Shown piece by piece: positions 1-9,281 of a DNA stretch of 64,000 nt (its first letter is position 1; each line of letters begins with the position of its first letter). This DNA comes from Streptomyces albireticuli (GTDB taxonomy: Bacteria; Actinomycetota; Actinomycetes; Streptomycetales; Streptomycetaceae): positions 7,030,501 to 7,094,500 of the forward strand of contig NZ_CP021744.1 in assembly GCF_002192455.1 (NCBI RefSeq), given 5' to 3'. The notes under the pieces were generated by a model, which saw only the letters and a list, made by a program, of their open reading frames with translations, had not been told where the DNA came from and did not search any database. A program made the translations under genes and the position numbers.

Positions 1-369
1 CTGGGCTTCGCCGACCCCCGGGTCCTCGTCACCGACGACGGCCCGCTGGCAGACCTGTTCACGACCGTGCCCGTTCATCTGTGTGCGGCCGCCCTTGCCT
101 TCGAACTGGCCGAACGCGGCCGGGGCCCGTTGGACACCTGGCTGGGGTTCCTCCGGGACCGGCTCACCGAAGCCGTCGACCGGCTTCCCGCGGGACCGGC
201 CGCGGTGCTGCGCGCCCGGGTGCTCAAGGCGCCCCGGCTGCCGGTCAAGGCGATGGTCACCGCCGGAACGCTGTTCAGCAAGGACCGCTCGGGCGCTGTG
301 GACATCAACAAGTACTACGTCGACGGGCCCAACTACCTGCTCCCCACCGATGCGAAACGGCCGGCATGA
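1..369 (+). CDS. C-terminal part of a possible IucA/IucC-type siderophore synthetase (5' end outside window)
   Basis: The frame is open from base 1 to a TGA at 367-369 and gives the last 122 residues of a longer protein. The stretch has the layout I associate with the C-terminal domain of IucA/IucC NRPS-independent siderophore synthetases: a helical segment, then a LPVKAMVTAGTLFSKD motif, then a VDGPNYLLP tail. These enzymes condense citrate or dicarboxylates with amines or amino alcohols using ATP. The assignment rests only on this tail, because the N-terminal ATP-binding part lies outside the window. The gene ends 157 bp before the convergent phosphatase gene. Confidence 0.42.
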   Translation: MGFADPRVLVTDDGPLADLFTTVPVHLCAAALAFELAERGRGPLDTWLGFLRDRLTEAVDRLPAGPAAVLRARVLKAPRLPVKAMVTAGTLFSKDRSGAVDINKYYVDGPNYLLPTDAKRPA

Positions 370-525
370 CCACTGTCCTCCGGCCTGCCGGTGCACGCCG
401 ACGACATCGTCGGCGGCTCAGCCACGCCCGGGTGAGGGTCGACTCGATCGAACCGGAGGGCATGGACCGCCGCACGGGCCGGGCAGTTCGGTGGGGCCCG
501 CTCGGACGCTCAGCTCGGTACCGCG

Positions 526-1794
526 CTACCAGTACTGCGGGCGCCATTCGAAGAGCAGGATGGTCGCGTCGTCCCGCAGCTGGTTGCGCTGGTAGTCGAG
601 GACGGCGTGGATGAGCAGCCGCAGGACTTCGGCCGGACGCTGGCCGGCCGCGGAGGAGCGGATGATGAAGTCGGTGAACCGGTCAAGGCCGAACTCCGCC
701 CCCTCGGCGTCGCGGGCTTCCACGACGCCGTCGGTGTAGAGCAGGACGCAGTCGCCCGGTTCCAGCGTCGTCTCGTGGACCTGCCGGGCCGACGGTGCGA
801 ATTGGCCGGCCAGGCCGATCGGCGGCTGCGGAGGGCTGTCCAGCACTCCGCCGAGCACCCGCTCGTCCCGGATCAGCAGCGGCGGGGGATGACCGCAGTT
901 GACCCAGCGCAGCTCCCCGGTGAGCGCGTCGAGCCGGCACAGCACGCCGGTGCAGAACTGGTCGGGCAGCCACTGGGCGAGCGCCTGGTCCACGGAGCCG
1001 ACGACGTCGGCCAGGTCGCCACCGCCGCGGCGGGCGTTCCGCGCCGCCGCCATGGCGACCGACGTGGTCAGGCCGGAGTTCAGATCGTGCCCCATGGAGT
1101 CGAGGATCATGGTGTGCAGCACGTCCTTGACCACCGAGTGGTCGAAGGCGTCGCCGGCGACGTCGTACGCCGGCTCCAGGACCGCGGTCGAGACGCACCT
1201 GCTGCTGCCGATGGTGTGGGACGGCAGGAAGGCCCGCAGCATCTCGGTGGGCAGCCGCATGGTCGCGGTGCGGGCGCGGGCGGCGAGCCAGTCGCTGTAG
1301 GCGCGCTTGGAGGTGATCAGCATGGCGAACAGGAAGGCCAGCATCCGGCTGCGGCGCATCCGCACCCCGTCGAGCCAGGGGGTGCGCACCGCCAGCACGC
1401 CCAGCCGTTCCGCACCGTCGACCAAGGGCATCCAGACCACCACGTCGTCGTCGGCGTCGGCCACTCGCGGAGTGACCGTGCGGTACGCCCAGCCGGCCAG
1501 CGAACGGTCCACCGGAAGTGGCTCCAATGCCTCGTCGAGCGGGATCAGCAGCTGTTGCTGGAGGTCGACAAGGTAGATCAGCGCGGTGCCCAGGCCGAGG
1601 GCCGAGGCGCACCGGTTCGCCAGGTCGGGCAGTTCGAACGGCAGGGCCGTCTGCGCCTCGACGATCAGCTCTTCCAGCCGGTTCTCGTCGACGGCGGTGT
1701 CGGGGCCGGCGGACGCGTGTGGTGGGTCCGGCACGGGGATCACCCCTTCCGTTCCCAGTCTCACACCGATCCCGGCTTCTCTCACATCGGGCAC
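526..1794 (-). CDS. SpoIIE/PP2C-family serine phosphatase with N-terminal GAF-like sensor
   Basis: Predicted protein of 422 aa. Residues about 40-170 look like a GAF-type sensor domain and residues about 195-415 are a PP2C-like SpoIIE domain. Visible motifs include AGDAFDH near the start of the domain, an aspartate in ILDSMGHD, a CGHPPPLL turn, LYTDGVVEARD, and the final DDATILLFEW containing the metal-binding Asp pair. Such proteins in Streptomyces usually dephosphorylate anti-sigma-factor antagonists and so control alternative sigma factors. No HTH, kinase or membrane segment is seen, so it should be cytoplasmic. The GTG at 1794 has no obvious ribosome site, so a start slightly downstream is possible. 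It lies divergent from the P450 gene at 2217. Confidence 0.85.
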   Translation of the reverse strand: MPDVREAGIGVRLGTEGVIPVPDPPHASAGPDTAVDENRLEELIVEAQTALPFELPDLANRCASALGLGTALIYLVDLQQQLLIPLDEALEPLPVDRSLAGWAYRTVTPRVADADDDVVVWMPLVDGAERLGVLAVRTPWLDGVRMRRSRMLAFLFAMLITSKRAYSDWLAARARTATMRLPTEMLRAFLPSHTIGSSRCVSTAVLEPAYDVAGDAFDHSVVKDVLHTMILDSMGHDLNSGLTTSVAMAAARNARRGGGDLADVVGSVDQALAQWLPDQFCTGVLCRLDALTGELRWVNCGHPPPLLIRDERVLGGVLDSPPQPPIGLAGQFAPSARQVHETTLEPGDCVLLYTDGVVEARDAEGAEFGLDRFTDFIIRSSAAGQRPAEVLRLLIHAVLDYQRNQLRDDATILLFEWRPQYW

Positions 1795-2216
1795 GATCGC
1801 GTTACCTGCCGGGCACCGTCGCGTGGGCGCGTGCTGATCACCGCGATCACGGGGCGGTCAAGAAGCCCCTCGCTGTCTGCCGGCCGATGGCGAAGCCGCG
1901 TCGGCATCTGTTCCGGGGGCTTCGGCCGACCCACCCGCCGAGTCGGTTCTGCCTTCACCGGCCGAAATCCGACACGCCCCGGGGGAAGAACGCCACCATG
2001 GATGCGGCCGCGCTCAAAGATGCCGCCAGAGCCAAGCACCGGGGTCCGAAACCGAACGGCGACCTCGCCCGGCCCGCACCCGGCACCGACGAACGAGAAG
2101 GCGACCTGCGAGCCGAGACAGAATGGCTGCTGCTCGTCGCCCAGGCATGCGCGACAGCGACGTCGTGCGCGCGACCACCACCGAGTCTGTCCCCACAAGA
2201 AAGCCGTCCCCACACC
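1795..2216. other. Non-coding stretch between phosphatase and P450 genes
   Basis: These 422 bases separate two divergent genes and should hold both promoters. Open frames crossing it are long but antisense to, or continuous with, neighbouring genes and show no family motif. No clear palindrome, terminator or RNA was seen. Confidence 0.4.
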
Positions 2217-3398
2217 ATGAGCGACCCGCTGTCGACCCCGGAGTTCCTCCGGAACCCCTACCCCTTCTACGACGAACTCCGGGCGGCAGCCCCGGTGAGC
2301 AAGGTGGTCACCGGCTCCGGAACCCGGTCCGGCTACCTCGTGACCGGCTACGCCGAAGCGAAGACAGCCTTCACCGACCCGCGCCTGTCCAAGGACACCG
2401 CCCGGTTCTTCGCAGGCCGTACCTCCGGCCGCACCCTGCACCCCGCGGTGGCCCACACCATGCTCGCCACCGACCCGCCCGAGCACACCCGGCTGCGCCG
2501 CTTGGTGACCAAAGCGTTCACCACCGGCGCGGTCGCCCGCCTGCGCCCGTACATCCAGCACACTGCCGACGACCTCCTCGACGCTCTCCCGAGGAATGGT
2601 GAGGCGGACCTTGTGACCGGTCTGGCCGTCCCGCTGCCGGTGACGGTGATCTGCCAGATGCTCGGCGTGCCCGAGACCGACCGATCCCAGGTGCGGACCT
2701 GGTCGAACGACCTCTTCGCCGCCGGGCAGCCCCAACGGATCGACGCGGCCTCCCACGCCGTGGCCGGCTACATGGCCGACCTCATCGAGGCCAAGCGCCG
2801 CGCCCCGGACGACAGCCTGCTGCACGACCTCATCACCGTCCGGGAGGAAGGCGAACAGCTCAGTGAGGACGAGTTGGTTTCCCTCGCCGTGCTGCTCCTC
2901 GTCGCCGGTCACGAAACCACCACGAACTTCATCGGCAACGCCGCCCTGGCGCTCCTCCAACACCCCACCCTCCTCAGCAACGCGAGAAGTAGCCCCGCCC
3001 GGATCGGCGGCATGCTGGATGAACTGCTGCGCTATGACTCACCGGTCGGAATCGCCACCTTCCGATACAGCACGGAAGCGATCGCACTCGGCGACACCGA
3101 AATCCCCGCCGGCGTCCCTGTGCTCATCTCGCCCGCAGCGGCGAATCGAGACCCCGCCCGGTATCCGGCTCCCGGCTGCCCCGACGCCGACCGCGACGCC
3201 AGAGGTCACCTGGCGTTCGGCCACGGAATCCACCGTTGCCTGGGAGCACCCCTTGCCCTGGCCGAGGCGGAGATCGCCCTCCGTGCACTTCTGACCCGGT
3301 TTCCCGGGCTCCGCCTCGCGGTCCCGCCCGGCGAACTCCAGTGGCGGCGTACGCGACTCATGCGGGGCCTGGAATCCTTGCCGGTGTTCACGCTGTAG
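2217..3398 (+). CDS. Cytochrome P450 (CYP105/CYP107-like)
   Basis: A complete 393-aa soluble bacterial P450. It has the I-helix oxygen-activation motif AGHETT, the K-helix ExxR (ELLR), and the heme loop FGHGIHRCLG with the axial cysteine, preceded by the typical ANRDPARYP and DARGHLAFG segments. It would use ferredoxin-delivered electrons to hydroxylate or otherwise oxidise a small substrate. ATG 2217 gives the usual short N-terminus (SDPLSTPEFLRNPYPFYDEL); longer in-frame extension upstream is not protein-like. It differs from the two P450s at 5908 and 9282, which are of a PtlI-like type. It lies at the left edge of the terpenoid cluster and could be a tailoring enzyme for it, but the intervening relics leave its membership open. 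Confidence 0.93.
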   Translation: MSDPLSTPEFLRNPYPFYDELRAAAPVSKVVTGSGTRSGYLVTGYAEAKTAFTDPRLSKDTARFFAGRTSGRTLHPAVAHTMLATDPPEHTRLRRLVTKAFTTGAVARLRPYIQHTADDLLDALPRNGEADLVTGLAVPLPVTVICQMLGVPETDRSQVRTWSNDLFAAGQPQRIDAASHAVAGYMADLIEAKRRAPDDSLLHDLITVREEGEQLSEDELVSLAVLLLVAGHETTTNFIGNAALALLQHPTLLSNARSSPARIGGMLDELLRYDSPVGIATFRYSTEAIALGDTEIPAGVPVLISPAAANRDPARYPAPGCPDADRDARGHLAFGHGIHRCLGAPLALAEAEIALRALLTRFPGLRLAVPPGELQWRRTRLMRGLESLPVFTL

Positions 3399-3476
3399 AG
3401 CGCGGCCGGCCGCGTGCCGGGCCGGCGCATGCGGTGCGCCATGTTCGTTGACGAAGGTCTCGAACGTGGCGGCAGC

Positions 3477-3596
3477 GGAGCCCGAACACAGCACCATGAC
3501 GTGAGTGGCGGGATCACCCTGGGGGAGGAGCACGCTGCGCGTCTCGCGCTTCGAGCTGCGGTTGGGCAGTGCCCGAGGAGGCATGCCGTCGGTCCA
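3477..3596 (-). pseudogene. Possible relic of a Crp-like cyclic-nucleotide-binding regulator
   Basis: On the minus strand this stretch reads as about 40 residues including SVLLPQGDPATHVMVLCSG. This resembles the N-terminal beta-roll of Crp/Fnr regulators (a 'LLxQGDPATHVxVLxSG' pattern). Nothing recognisable as the rest of the fold or the HTH follows. I read it as a degenerate fragment in an otherwise non-coding 399-base gap downstream of the P450 gene. The match is short and could be chance. Confidence 0.3.
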
Positions 3597-3797
3597 CTTC
3601 GTGGTCACGACCGCCGACAGGTGTAGCCTCCGGCCGCACCGGACAGAATCACCCGGGGCGAGCTGCCCTTGCAGGTGGCAGCACAATGCCGTATGGGGCG
3701 TACGGGGTGGTCACGCCGTCTGAGCCGGGGTGGACAGGCCTGTTCTCCGGGCTGAGCGAGCGGCAGTTGCCGGTCGCCGGGCTGAAGGGAGACCGGA

Positions 3798-4261
3798 ATG
3801 TCGGTATGCCAGGTCATCAGCGGCGCTGTGCCCCGAGGAGCCGTTGCCGAAATCACGGCCGGGGCAGGGGCCGTGGCGTGCTGTCGCATCGGGCAGTGGG
3901 ACACCGATGGCCAGCTGATCGGCAGCGGCGGCAAGTCCGTCCGCTCCGCATTGATGTCGGCGTGTGCCCGTGCCGTCGGCGGCAGCCTGGACAAGACGGT
4001 GCCGCGGGCGGCGGCGGAGTCGGCACGAGACTTCTCCCTGCCGCACGACGGGCGGCTCGGCCGGAGCCCCGGCCTGGCCTTTACGGAACGCCACGACGGA
4101 ACCCTCAGTGGATGCCTCCTGAGACGACAGCGGAAGGCAAGACCAGAGCCCTGCTGCGCACCGCCTGCCGGCTAGGAGCTTTGGCAGAAGGCGCCGCTGC
4201 CGATGGTCGCCGCGCTGATCTCGCAGACGCAAGCCATCCGGTATCCGGCCTGTCCGACTGA
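3798..4261 (+). pseudogene. Decayed polyprenyl (isoprenyl diphosphate) synthase
   Basis: The 5' part (frame from ATG 3798) reads like the start of a Streptomyces polyprenyl synthase: a CCRIGQWD segment, GGKSVRSALMSACARAVGG, then DFSLPHDG. In an intact enzyme that last segment would be DFSLxHDD, opening the first aspartate-rich motif; here the motif is destroyed. After a deletion the similarity resumes in another frame at about 4110-4200 with EGKTRALLRTACRLGALAEG, which matches the 'GKTxALL...LGALA' stretch after the enzyme's middle. The second aspartate-rich motif is absent. This is therefore a relic with an internal deletion and a frameshift. An intact homologue sits at 8006, so this may be an older or redundant copy from the same terpenoid locus. 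Confidence 0.6.
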
Positions 4262-4463
4262 GCGCGCAGGCCGCTGGGACACCTCCTCACCCATGTCACC
4301 GATCTGATCGCCCATCCGGTGCCGACGCGGCGGCCGACCTGAAGGATCCGCCTTCGGCGCGTGTCGGTGGCGAACGTCGAGTTGCTTGGGGCACAGCAGA
4401 TCCCCACGGCTGCCCGCCGCCACGCTTGGCAAAGTCATCAGCTCTCGCAGAAAGAGGCAACCA

Positions 4464-5687
4464 GTGAGCTCTGGTGCACGCCCGTCCCCGCTGGACGCCC
4501 TCATGTATCACGACCCTTCGAAGAGTGTCGGGCTTGTGATCCATCTGACCGGGCAGGCCCCCTCGCTGGACCGACTCGCCGCACACCTCCGACAGCGTCT
4601 GGACCGGCTTCCGGCCCTCTCGCTCACCATGCGGGGCCAGGGTACGGCTGCGGTCTGGTGCTCACAGAGCCCAGAGCTTGACCACCATCTCCGCGTACAC
4701 GAAGTCCCCATCGGCGCGGACATCTACGACGCGGTCCGGGAACTGCATCACGCACCGTTCACCGAGGGCAGGCCACCTTGGACCATGACGTTGCTGCACG
4801 GACATACCCCGGGCCATTACGCCATCGTGTACCTGATCAATCACGGCCTGCAGGACGGCGGCGGGATCATACGCACCCTGGAGGTTCTCTTCGCCCACCC
4901 CGCGGTCGATGCCGCGTCGTCTTCCGCGACCGTACGCACCCTGTGTGTTCCATCGCGGCCCTCCCCGCGCCACTATGCCCAAGCGGCTGCGCTTCTGGCC
5001 CGGTCTGTGAAGAAGTCCCCTTTGTGGCCGCATCCCCGCTACGGGTATTCCACCGAGCGGGTCTTCCACTGGGCGGGGGTCCCGACCAAGCTGCTGCGTG
5101 ACCTCGCGGGCCCTTTCGGAGGGAGCAGCAACGACGCCTTTCTGGCCACACTGGCACGTGTCGCGTCGCGATGGGCGGTCCAGCGTCACCCCGGCTACGA
5201 GGGGAACCGCTTGCCCGTGACGCTGGCGATCAACAATCGCCGCCCAGCGGTCGTCGATCTCCCCGGCAATCGTGCCACTGGAGGGCGGCTCGACCTACCC
5301 GGCCACATTGAGCCGCTCGGCCAGTCGCTTCGGTCGGTGGTCGCTGCTACCGGACTGCTGAAACAGGCCCCCTGCCGGGAGGCGATCCGCCGGCTGTCCG
5401 AGAACATCCCGCCTTCCCTCCTGGACAGGTCATTTCGTTCACTGCTGTCCCCCGAGCGGGCAGAGGTGTTCTCTTCCCACTTCGCGATCCGGCATGAGCT
5501 GGGTTTCGCGGGTGATCCGGTACACGCCATCGACCCCATCACCGTGCTGCCGCTCGGAAGTCCCGTCTCCGTTCTGATGATCAGCTATCAGGGACAGTCC
5601 CGAACCGTGTTCGTCACCGATCCGGCCCTCCCTGACGCCGACAGGCTTCATCAGGAGTGGCGCGCAGAGGTGGTGGGCGAATCATGA
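4464..5687 (+). CDS. WS/DGAT-like acyltransferase
   Basis: A 407-aa protein resembling the wax ester synthase/diacylglycerol acyltransferase family, which moves an acyl group from acyl-CoA to an alcohol. The N-terminus SPLDALMYHDPSKS fits the family opening, and the active-site region reads INHGLQDGGG. This corresponds to HHxxxDG with the first His replaced by Asn and the presumed catalytic second His kept. A later PVTLAINNRR segment is also family-like. GTG 4464 is preferred over the farther ATG because AAAGAGG lies 6 bases upstream. It is followed by the P450 at 5908. Placed in a terpenoid cluster, it could esterify a hydroxylated terpene, but lipid substrates are equally possible. Confidence 0.72.
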   Translation: MSSGARPSPLDALMYHDPSKSVGLVIHLTGQAPSLDRLAAHLRQRLDRLPALSLTMRGQGTAAVWCSQSPELDHHLRVHEVPIGADIYDAVRELHHAPFTEGRPPWTMTLLHGHTPGHYAIVYLINHGLQDGGGIIRTLEVLFAHPAVDAASSSATVRTLCVPSRPSPRHYAQAAALLARSVKKSPLWPHPRYGYSTERVFHWAGVPTKLLRDLAGPFGGSSNDAFLATLARVASRWAVQRHPGYEGNRLPVTLAINNRRPAVVDLPGNRATGGRLDLPGHIEPLGQSLRSVVAATGLLKQAPCREAIRRLSENIPPSLLDRSFRSLLSPERAEVFSSHFAIRHELGFAGDPVHAIDPITVLPLGSPVSVLMISYQGQSRTVFVTDPALPDADRLHQEWRAEVVGES

Positions 5688-5907
5688 ATCCGTCGCCGAC
5701 CCGCGGTCGCGGGCAGCCGCCGAATCCAGGTGACCGTCGCAGGGACAGCCCCTGGCCGAGTCCGTCCTTCGGCTCACTGCCGGCCCGGTCGACCGGGCCG
5801 GCGGCCGTGCCTGGGCCCACGCCGAGGCTGAACCGGAAGATACGGCGGCGGGCGCAGCGGTGGGAGACCGAGTGTGTCGGTCAAGCGACGGTAGGAGGGT
5901 GAGGGCC

Positions 5908-7263
5908 GTGACCACTACCTCGGATCCGGGGAGGTGGACCGTGGCGACCGCGCCGGGAGCGGTGCCGGTGGCCGGGCATGCTCTCCAGCTGCGCAAGGGA
6001 CCGCTGGCCTTCCTGGCCGGCCTGCCCGCCCATGGTGATCTGGTCCAGGTCCGGATCGGTCCCAGTCGGGGCTTTGTGGTGTGTCATCCCGATCTGGTCC
6101 ATCAGGTCCTGCTGAACGACCGCGTCTTCGACAAGGGCGGCTTCTTCTGGGACAAGGTCCGGTTGGGTGTGGGCAACGGTCTGGCGACCTGCCCGTATCG
6201 TGACCATCGACGACAACGGCGGCTGTTGCAGCCGGCCTTCAGCCGGAACCGCCTGCGCGGCTACGCCCCCGCGATGACCGAGCAGATCAACACCCTGACC
6301 GGCCGGTGGCGCGACGGCGAAGTGATCGATGTGATCGCCCAGATGAACACGCTCACCAGCCACACGACGTCGCGCACCCTGTTCATCGCCGATTGCGTGG
6401 CCCCTGCCGCGGCGGCCGTCGTGGAGGCGCTGCCCGACTTCCTGCACGGCATCTACCGGCAGATGATGATGCCGGCGCTCCTGAACCGCCTGCCGACCCC
6501 GGCCAACCGCCGCTTCGACCGGGCCCGCACCCGGCTGCGTACCTCGGTGACTGACGCGGTCCACGCCTACCGGCAGGACGGCGACCAGCATGAGGACCTG
6601 CTGTCGGTGCTGCTGGCAGCACGCGACCAGGACGGCAGCCCGCTCACCGACAGCGAGATCTACGACCAGGTCATCAGCCTGCTCATCGGTGGGACCGAAA
6701 CCACCGCCACCACCCTGGCGTGGGCGCTGCACCTGCTCGCCACCCACCCGCACATCCAGCAACGGCTCCACGCCGAGACCAGCACCCTGCTCGGCCACCG
6801 GCCCGCGACCTGGGACGACCTGCCCCGCCTGGAGCTGACCGGACACGTCATCACCGAAACCCTGCGCCTGTACCCGGCCGGCTGGCTCTTCACCCGCATC
6901 ACCAGCACCGACACCGAACTGGCCGGACAACCACTTCCCGCCGGCACCACCCTGATCTGCAGCCCCTACCTCATCCAGCGCCGCGCGGATACATTCCCCG
7001 ACCCCGAACGTTTCGACCCCGACCGGTGGCGAGCCGGCCACGCCCCCCACCCGCCGCGCCAAGCCAGCATCCCCTTCGGAGCCGGTGCCCGCAAATGCAT
7101 CGGTGACACCTTCGCCATGACCCTGGCACCCCTGGCACTGGCCACCATCATCGCCCGCTGGCGGGTCGAGCCCGCCACCGACGCCCCCGTCCGCCCCTCC
7201 GTCACGGCCACCCTCCAGCCGGAGTCCCTCCGGCTACGTCTCCACCAGCGCACACGGACCTGA
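5908..7263 (+). CDS. Cytochrome P450, PtlI (CYP183)-like
   Basis: A 451-aa P450 with I-helix GGTETTATT, K-helix ETLR, the PDPERFDPDRW meander and heme loop FGAGARKCIG. The N-terminal pattern (GAVPVAGHALQL, LPAHGDLVQVRIGP, FDKGG, GNGLATCPYRDHRRQRRLLQPAF) is that of the pentalenene oxygenase-like P450s of Streptomyces terpenoid clusters. GTG 5908 follows GGAGG by 9 bases. The gap from the acyltransferase gene (5688-5907) contains a Pro/Arg-rich frame overlapping its stop codon (ATG 5684 to stop 5902) that I do not consider convincing. Likely role: oxidation of the cyclised terpene hydrocarbon made by the downstream cyclases. Confidence 0.93.
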   Translation: MTTTSDPGRWTVATAPGAVPVAGHALQLRKGPLAFLAGLPAHGDLVQVRIGPSRGFVVCHPDLVHQVLLNDRVFDKGGFFWDKVRLGVGNGLATCPYRDHRRQRRLLQPAFSRNRLRGYAPAMTEQINTLTGRWRDGEVIDVIAQMNTLTSHTTSRTLFIADCVAPAAAAVVEALPDFLHGIYRQMMMPALLNRLPTPANRRFDRARTRLRTSVTDAVHAYRQDGDQHEDLLSVLLAARDQDGSPLTDSEIYDQVISLLIGGTETTATTLAWALHLLATHPHIQQRLHAETSTLLGHRPATWDDLPRLELTGHVITETLRLYPAGWLFTRITSTDTELAGQPLPAGTTLICSPYLIQRRADTFPDPERFDPDRWRAGHAPHPPRQASIPFGAGARKCIGDTFAMTLAPLALATIIARWRVEPATDAPVRPSVTATLQPESLRLRLHQRTRT

Positions 7264-8005
7264 AGTCCCGGGTGAGGGGCTACTGACCTGCGGTTTGTTT
7301 TGAAGGATCGATCTCGCTGCTCATGATCGGTACCGATGGCCCTCAGAGCCGCGTTCGTCCCCCGCGCCGTGAGGACGTACACCGGCGCTCATGCCGCGGC
7401 CGGCGCCGGGGCGCTTGGCGGTTCGAGGGGCCGGTGGTCTCCGTGCGGGTGAGCAGGCCCTGCCAGTGATCCGTCCAGATTCCGGAGGGGAGGGGGCCGG
7501 AGCCGTTCATCGCTCCGGGCGGCATGGCCGTCGACCGGTGCCACGGGAGGGCGTCCGCGCGACGCCGCAATCGATCTGACCTTCGCCTGGGCGGTTGCGC
7601 GCCGGGGGGAGGGGGCGCGTAGCCGATGAGGGCGCCCCGGGAATCGCTTATGTGCCCCTTGGGTGCACCTGTTCAGATTGCTGGCAATTGTCTTTCCTGG
7701 AAGCGTGCAAAAACCTTCATGTGCCGCGTACCGGGCTGGGCGCGGGGCCCACTCCCGTCCGCGGGCCGACGGGTGGCATGGCGTATCGGGCGCCCCGGCG
7801 TCCGAGAGCGGAGTGTGGCGATGACCGTGCCGCAGGGGACCGCAGTTGCGTCCGCAGGGGTGAGGTTGCTGGGGCGTTCGGGGCTGGTGCCGGCTCCGGC
7901 GCCTGAGGGAGGTCCGGCGTGTGCCGGGGGGATCCGTGTGTTCCTGGTGGAGGAGACCTCGCACCCTGTCCGGAGTGCCCCGGTCACTTCGCCGGAGGAG
8001 GCGAG
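7264..8005. other. 742-base non-coding stretch ahead of the GGPP synthase
   Basis: No frame here shows a family motif or a convincing start. A near-palindrome ATTGC-TG-GCAAT lies at 7677-7688 in a locally AT-richer patch and could belong to the promoter of the operon starting at 8006. A GGAGGAG ribosome site at 7994-8000 serves that gene. Confidence 0.4.
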
Positions 8006-9085
8006 ATGACCGCGGGTGCCGTCGAGCTGCCGGGCGCGGCTGCCGTGCGCGGACAGGTCACCGTCGTGCTCGACGGTTTCCTGGAGCGCAAGGCCAATGC
8101 CGCCGCGAAGCTGGGGATGCCCGCCGAGGTGACCGAGTGTCTGCGTGATTTCCTGGCCGCCGGCGGGAAGCGGTTGCGGCCCCTGCTGTGTGTGAGCGGC
8201 TGGCAGGCCGCCGGCGGGCACGGTATCCCGGAGGGGCTGATCAGGACGGCGGCGTCACTGGAGATGTTCCACGCCTTCTGCCTCATCCACGACGACATCA
8301 TGGACCACAGCGGCAGCCGCCGCGGCGCCCCCACCGTCCACCACCGCCTCGCCCGGCACCACGCGCCCGGCCGCACCGTCACCGCCGCCCGGCACCTCGG
8401 AGTCAGCGGAGCGATCCTCGTCGGCGACCTCGCCCTGGCCTGGTCCGATGAACTCCTGCACACCGCCGGCCTCACCCCCTCCCAGCTCGCCGCGGTCCTG
8501 CCGCTGATCCACGACATGCGCAGCGAAGTGATGTACGGCCAGTACCTGGACGTCACCGCCGCCGGCCGCCCCTCCGCGGATGTGGAGCGGGCGCTGCGCA
8601 TCGTGCGGTACAAGACCGCCAAGTACACCGTGGAACGCCCCCTGCACATCGGTGCCGCCCTCGCCGGAGCCCCGCTCGCCGTGCGCGAGGCGCTGAGCGC
8701 CTACGCCCTGCCCGTCGGCGAGGCCTTCCAGCTGCGCGACGACCTCCTCGGCGTCTTCGGCGCCCCCGAAGTGACCGGGAAGCCGTCGCTGGACGATCTG
8801 CGCGAGGGCAAGCACACCGTCCTGGTCGCCCTCGCGCTCCAGCGCGCCGACGCCGGCCGGCGAAGCGTCCTGCGCACCCTGCTCGGCGCCCCCTGCCTGG
8901 ATGACGCCGGGGGCGACCGTATCCGTGAGCTGCTCACCGCCACCGGCGCTCGGGACGCGGTGGAGGAAATGATCGGCACCCTCCGGGCACAGGCCCTGTG
9001 CGCGCTGGAGACCGCGCCCTTCCCACCCCATGCCACCGCCCGTCTGAGGAAGCTCGCCGATGCCGCCACCGCGAGGGCCTCATGA
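8006..9085 (+). CDS. Geranylgeranyl diphosphate synthase (polyprenyl synthetase)
   Basis: A 359-aa trans-isoprenyl diphosphate synthase. It has GGKRLRPLL, the first aspartate-rich motif DDIMD (in FCLIHDDIMDHSG), the KTAKYT segment, the second motif FQLRDDLLG, and the GKPSLDDLREGKHT loop. The first motif has the short DDxxD spacing with Phe five residues before it, as in many actinobacterial GGPP synthases, so C20 product is most likely. FPP cannot be excluded from sequence alone. ATG 8006 has GGAGGAG five bases upstream. It supplies the precursor for the cyclases at 10744 and 12402 and is followed 197 bases later by a P450, suggesting one transcript. Confidence 0.93.
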   Translation: MTAGAVELPGAAAVRGQVTVVLDGFLERKANAAAKLGMPAEVTECLRDFLAAGGKRLRPLLCVSGWQAAGGHGIPEGLIRTAASLEMFHAFCLIHDDIMDHSGSRRGAPTVHHRLARHHAPGRTVTAARHLGVSGAILVGDLALAWSDELLHTAGLTPSQLAAVLPLIHDMRSEVMYGQYLDVTAAGRPSADVERALRIVRYKTAKYTVERPLHIGAALAGAPLAVREALSAYALPVGEAFQLRDDLLGVFGAPEVTGKPSLDDLREGKHTVLVALALQRADAGRRSVLRTLLGAPCLDDAGGDRIRELLTATGARDAVEEMIGTLRAQALCALETAPFPPHATARLRKLADAATARAS

Positions 9086-9281
9086 ACCTGCCTCCGGCAC
9101 CTGGGTCTTCCGGCCGTCAGGAGACTCTTGCTCCGCCATGCTGCGACCACGCCCTTTCGCACCGCCCATACCGAACAAGCAGCCGGAGCGGATTGTTTCC
9201 CGCGCTTCGCCGCCGAGGTCGCCAACCCTGGACGTCGCCGTCACCGGACCCCTTCAGCAGGTTCAGTCTCCCGGAGCCGAC

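Noticed and set aside
1518..2216. Upstream extension of the P450 at 2217
   Set aside because: It runs through the phosphatase gene and is Arg/Pro-rich; P450 similarity begins only at ATG 2217.
5684..5902. 72-codon frame overlapping the acyltransferase stop (ATGA) and ending just before the P450
   Set aside because: The position is tempting, but the sequence is Pro/Arg/Gly-rich without any recognisable motif and no ribosome site was seen.
7389..7964. 191-codon minus-strand frame upstream of the GGPP synthase
   Set aside because: His/Arg/Pro-rich, without a ribosome site or motif; typical of an antisense high-GC frame.
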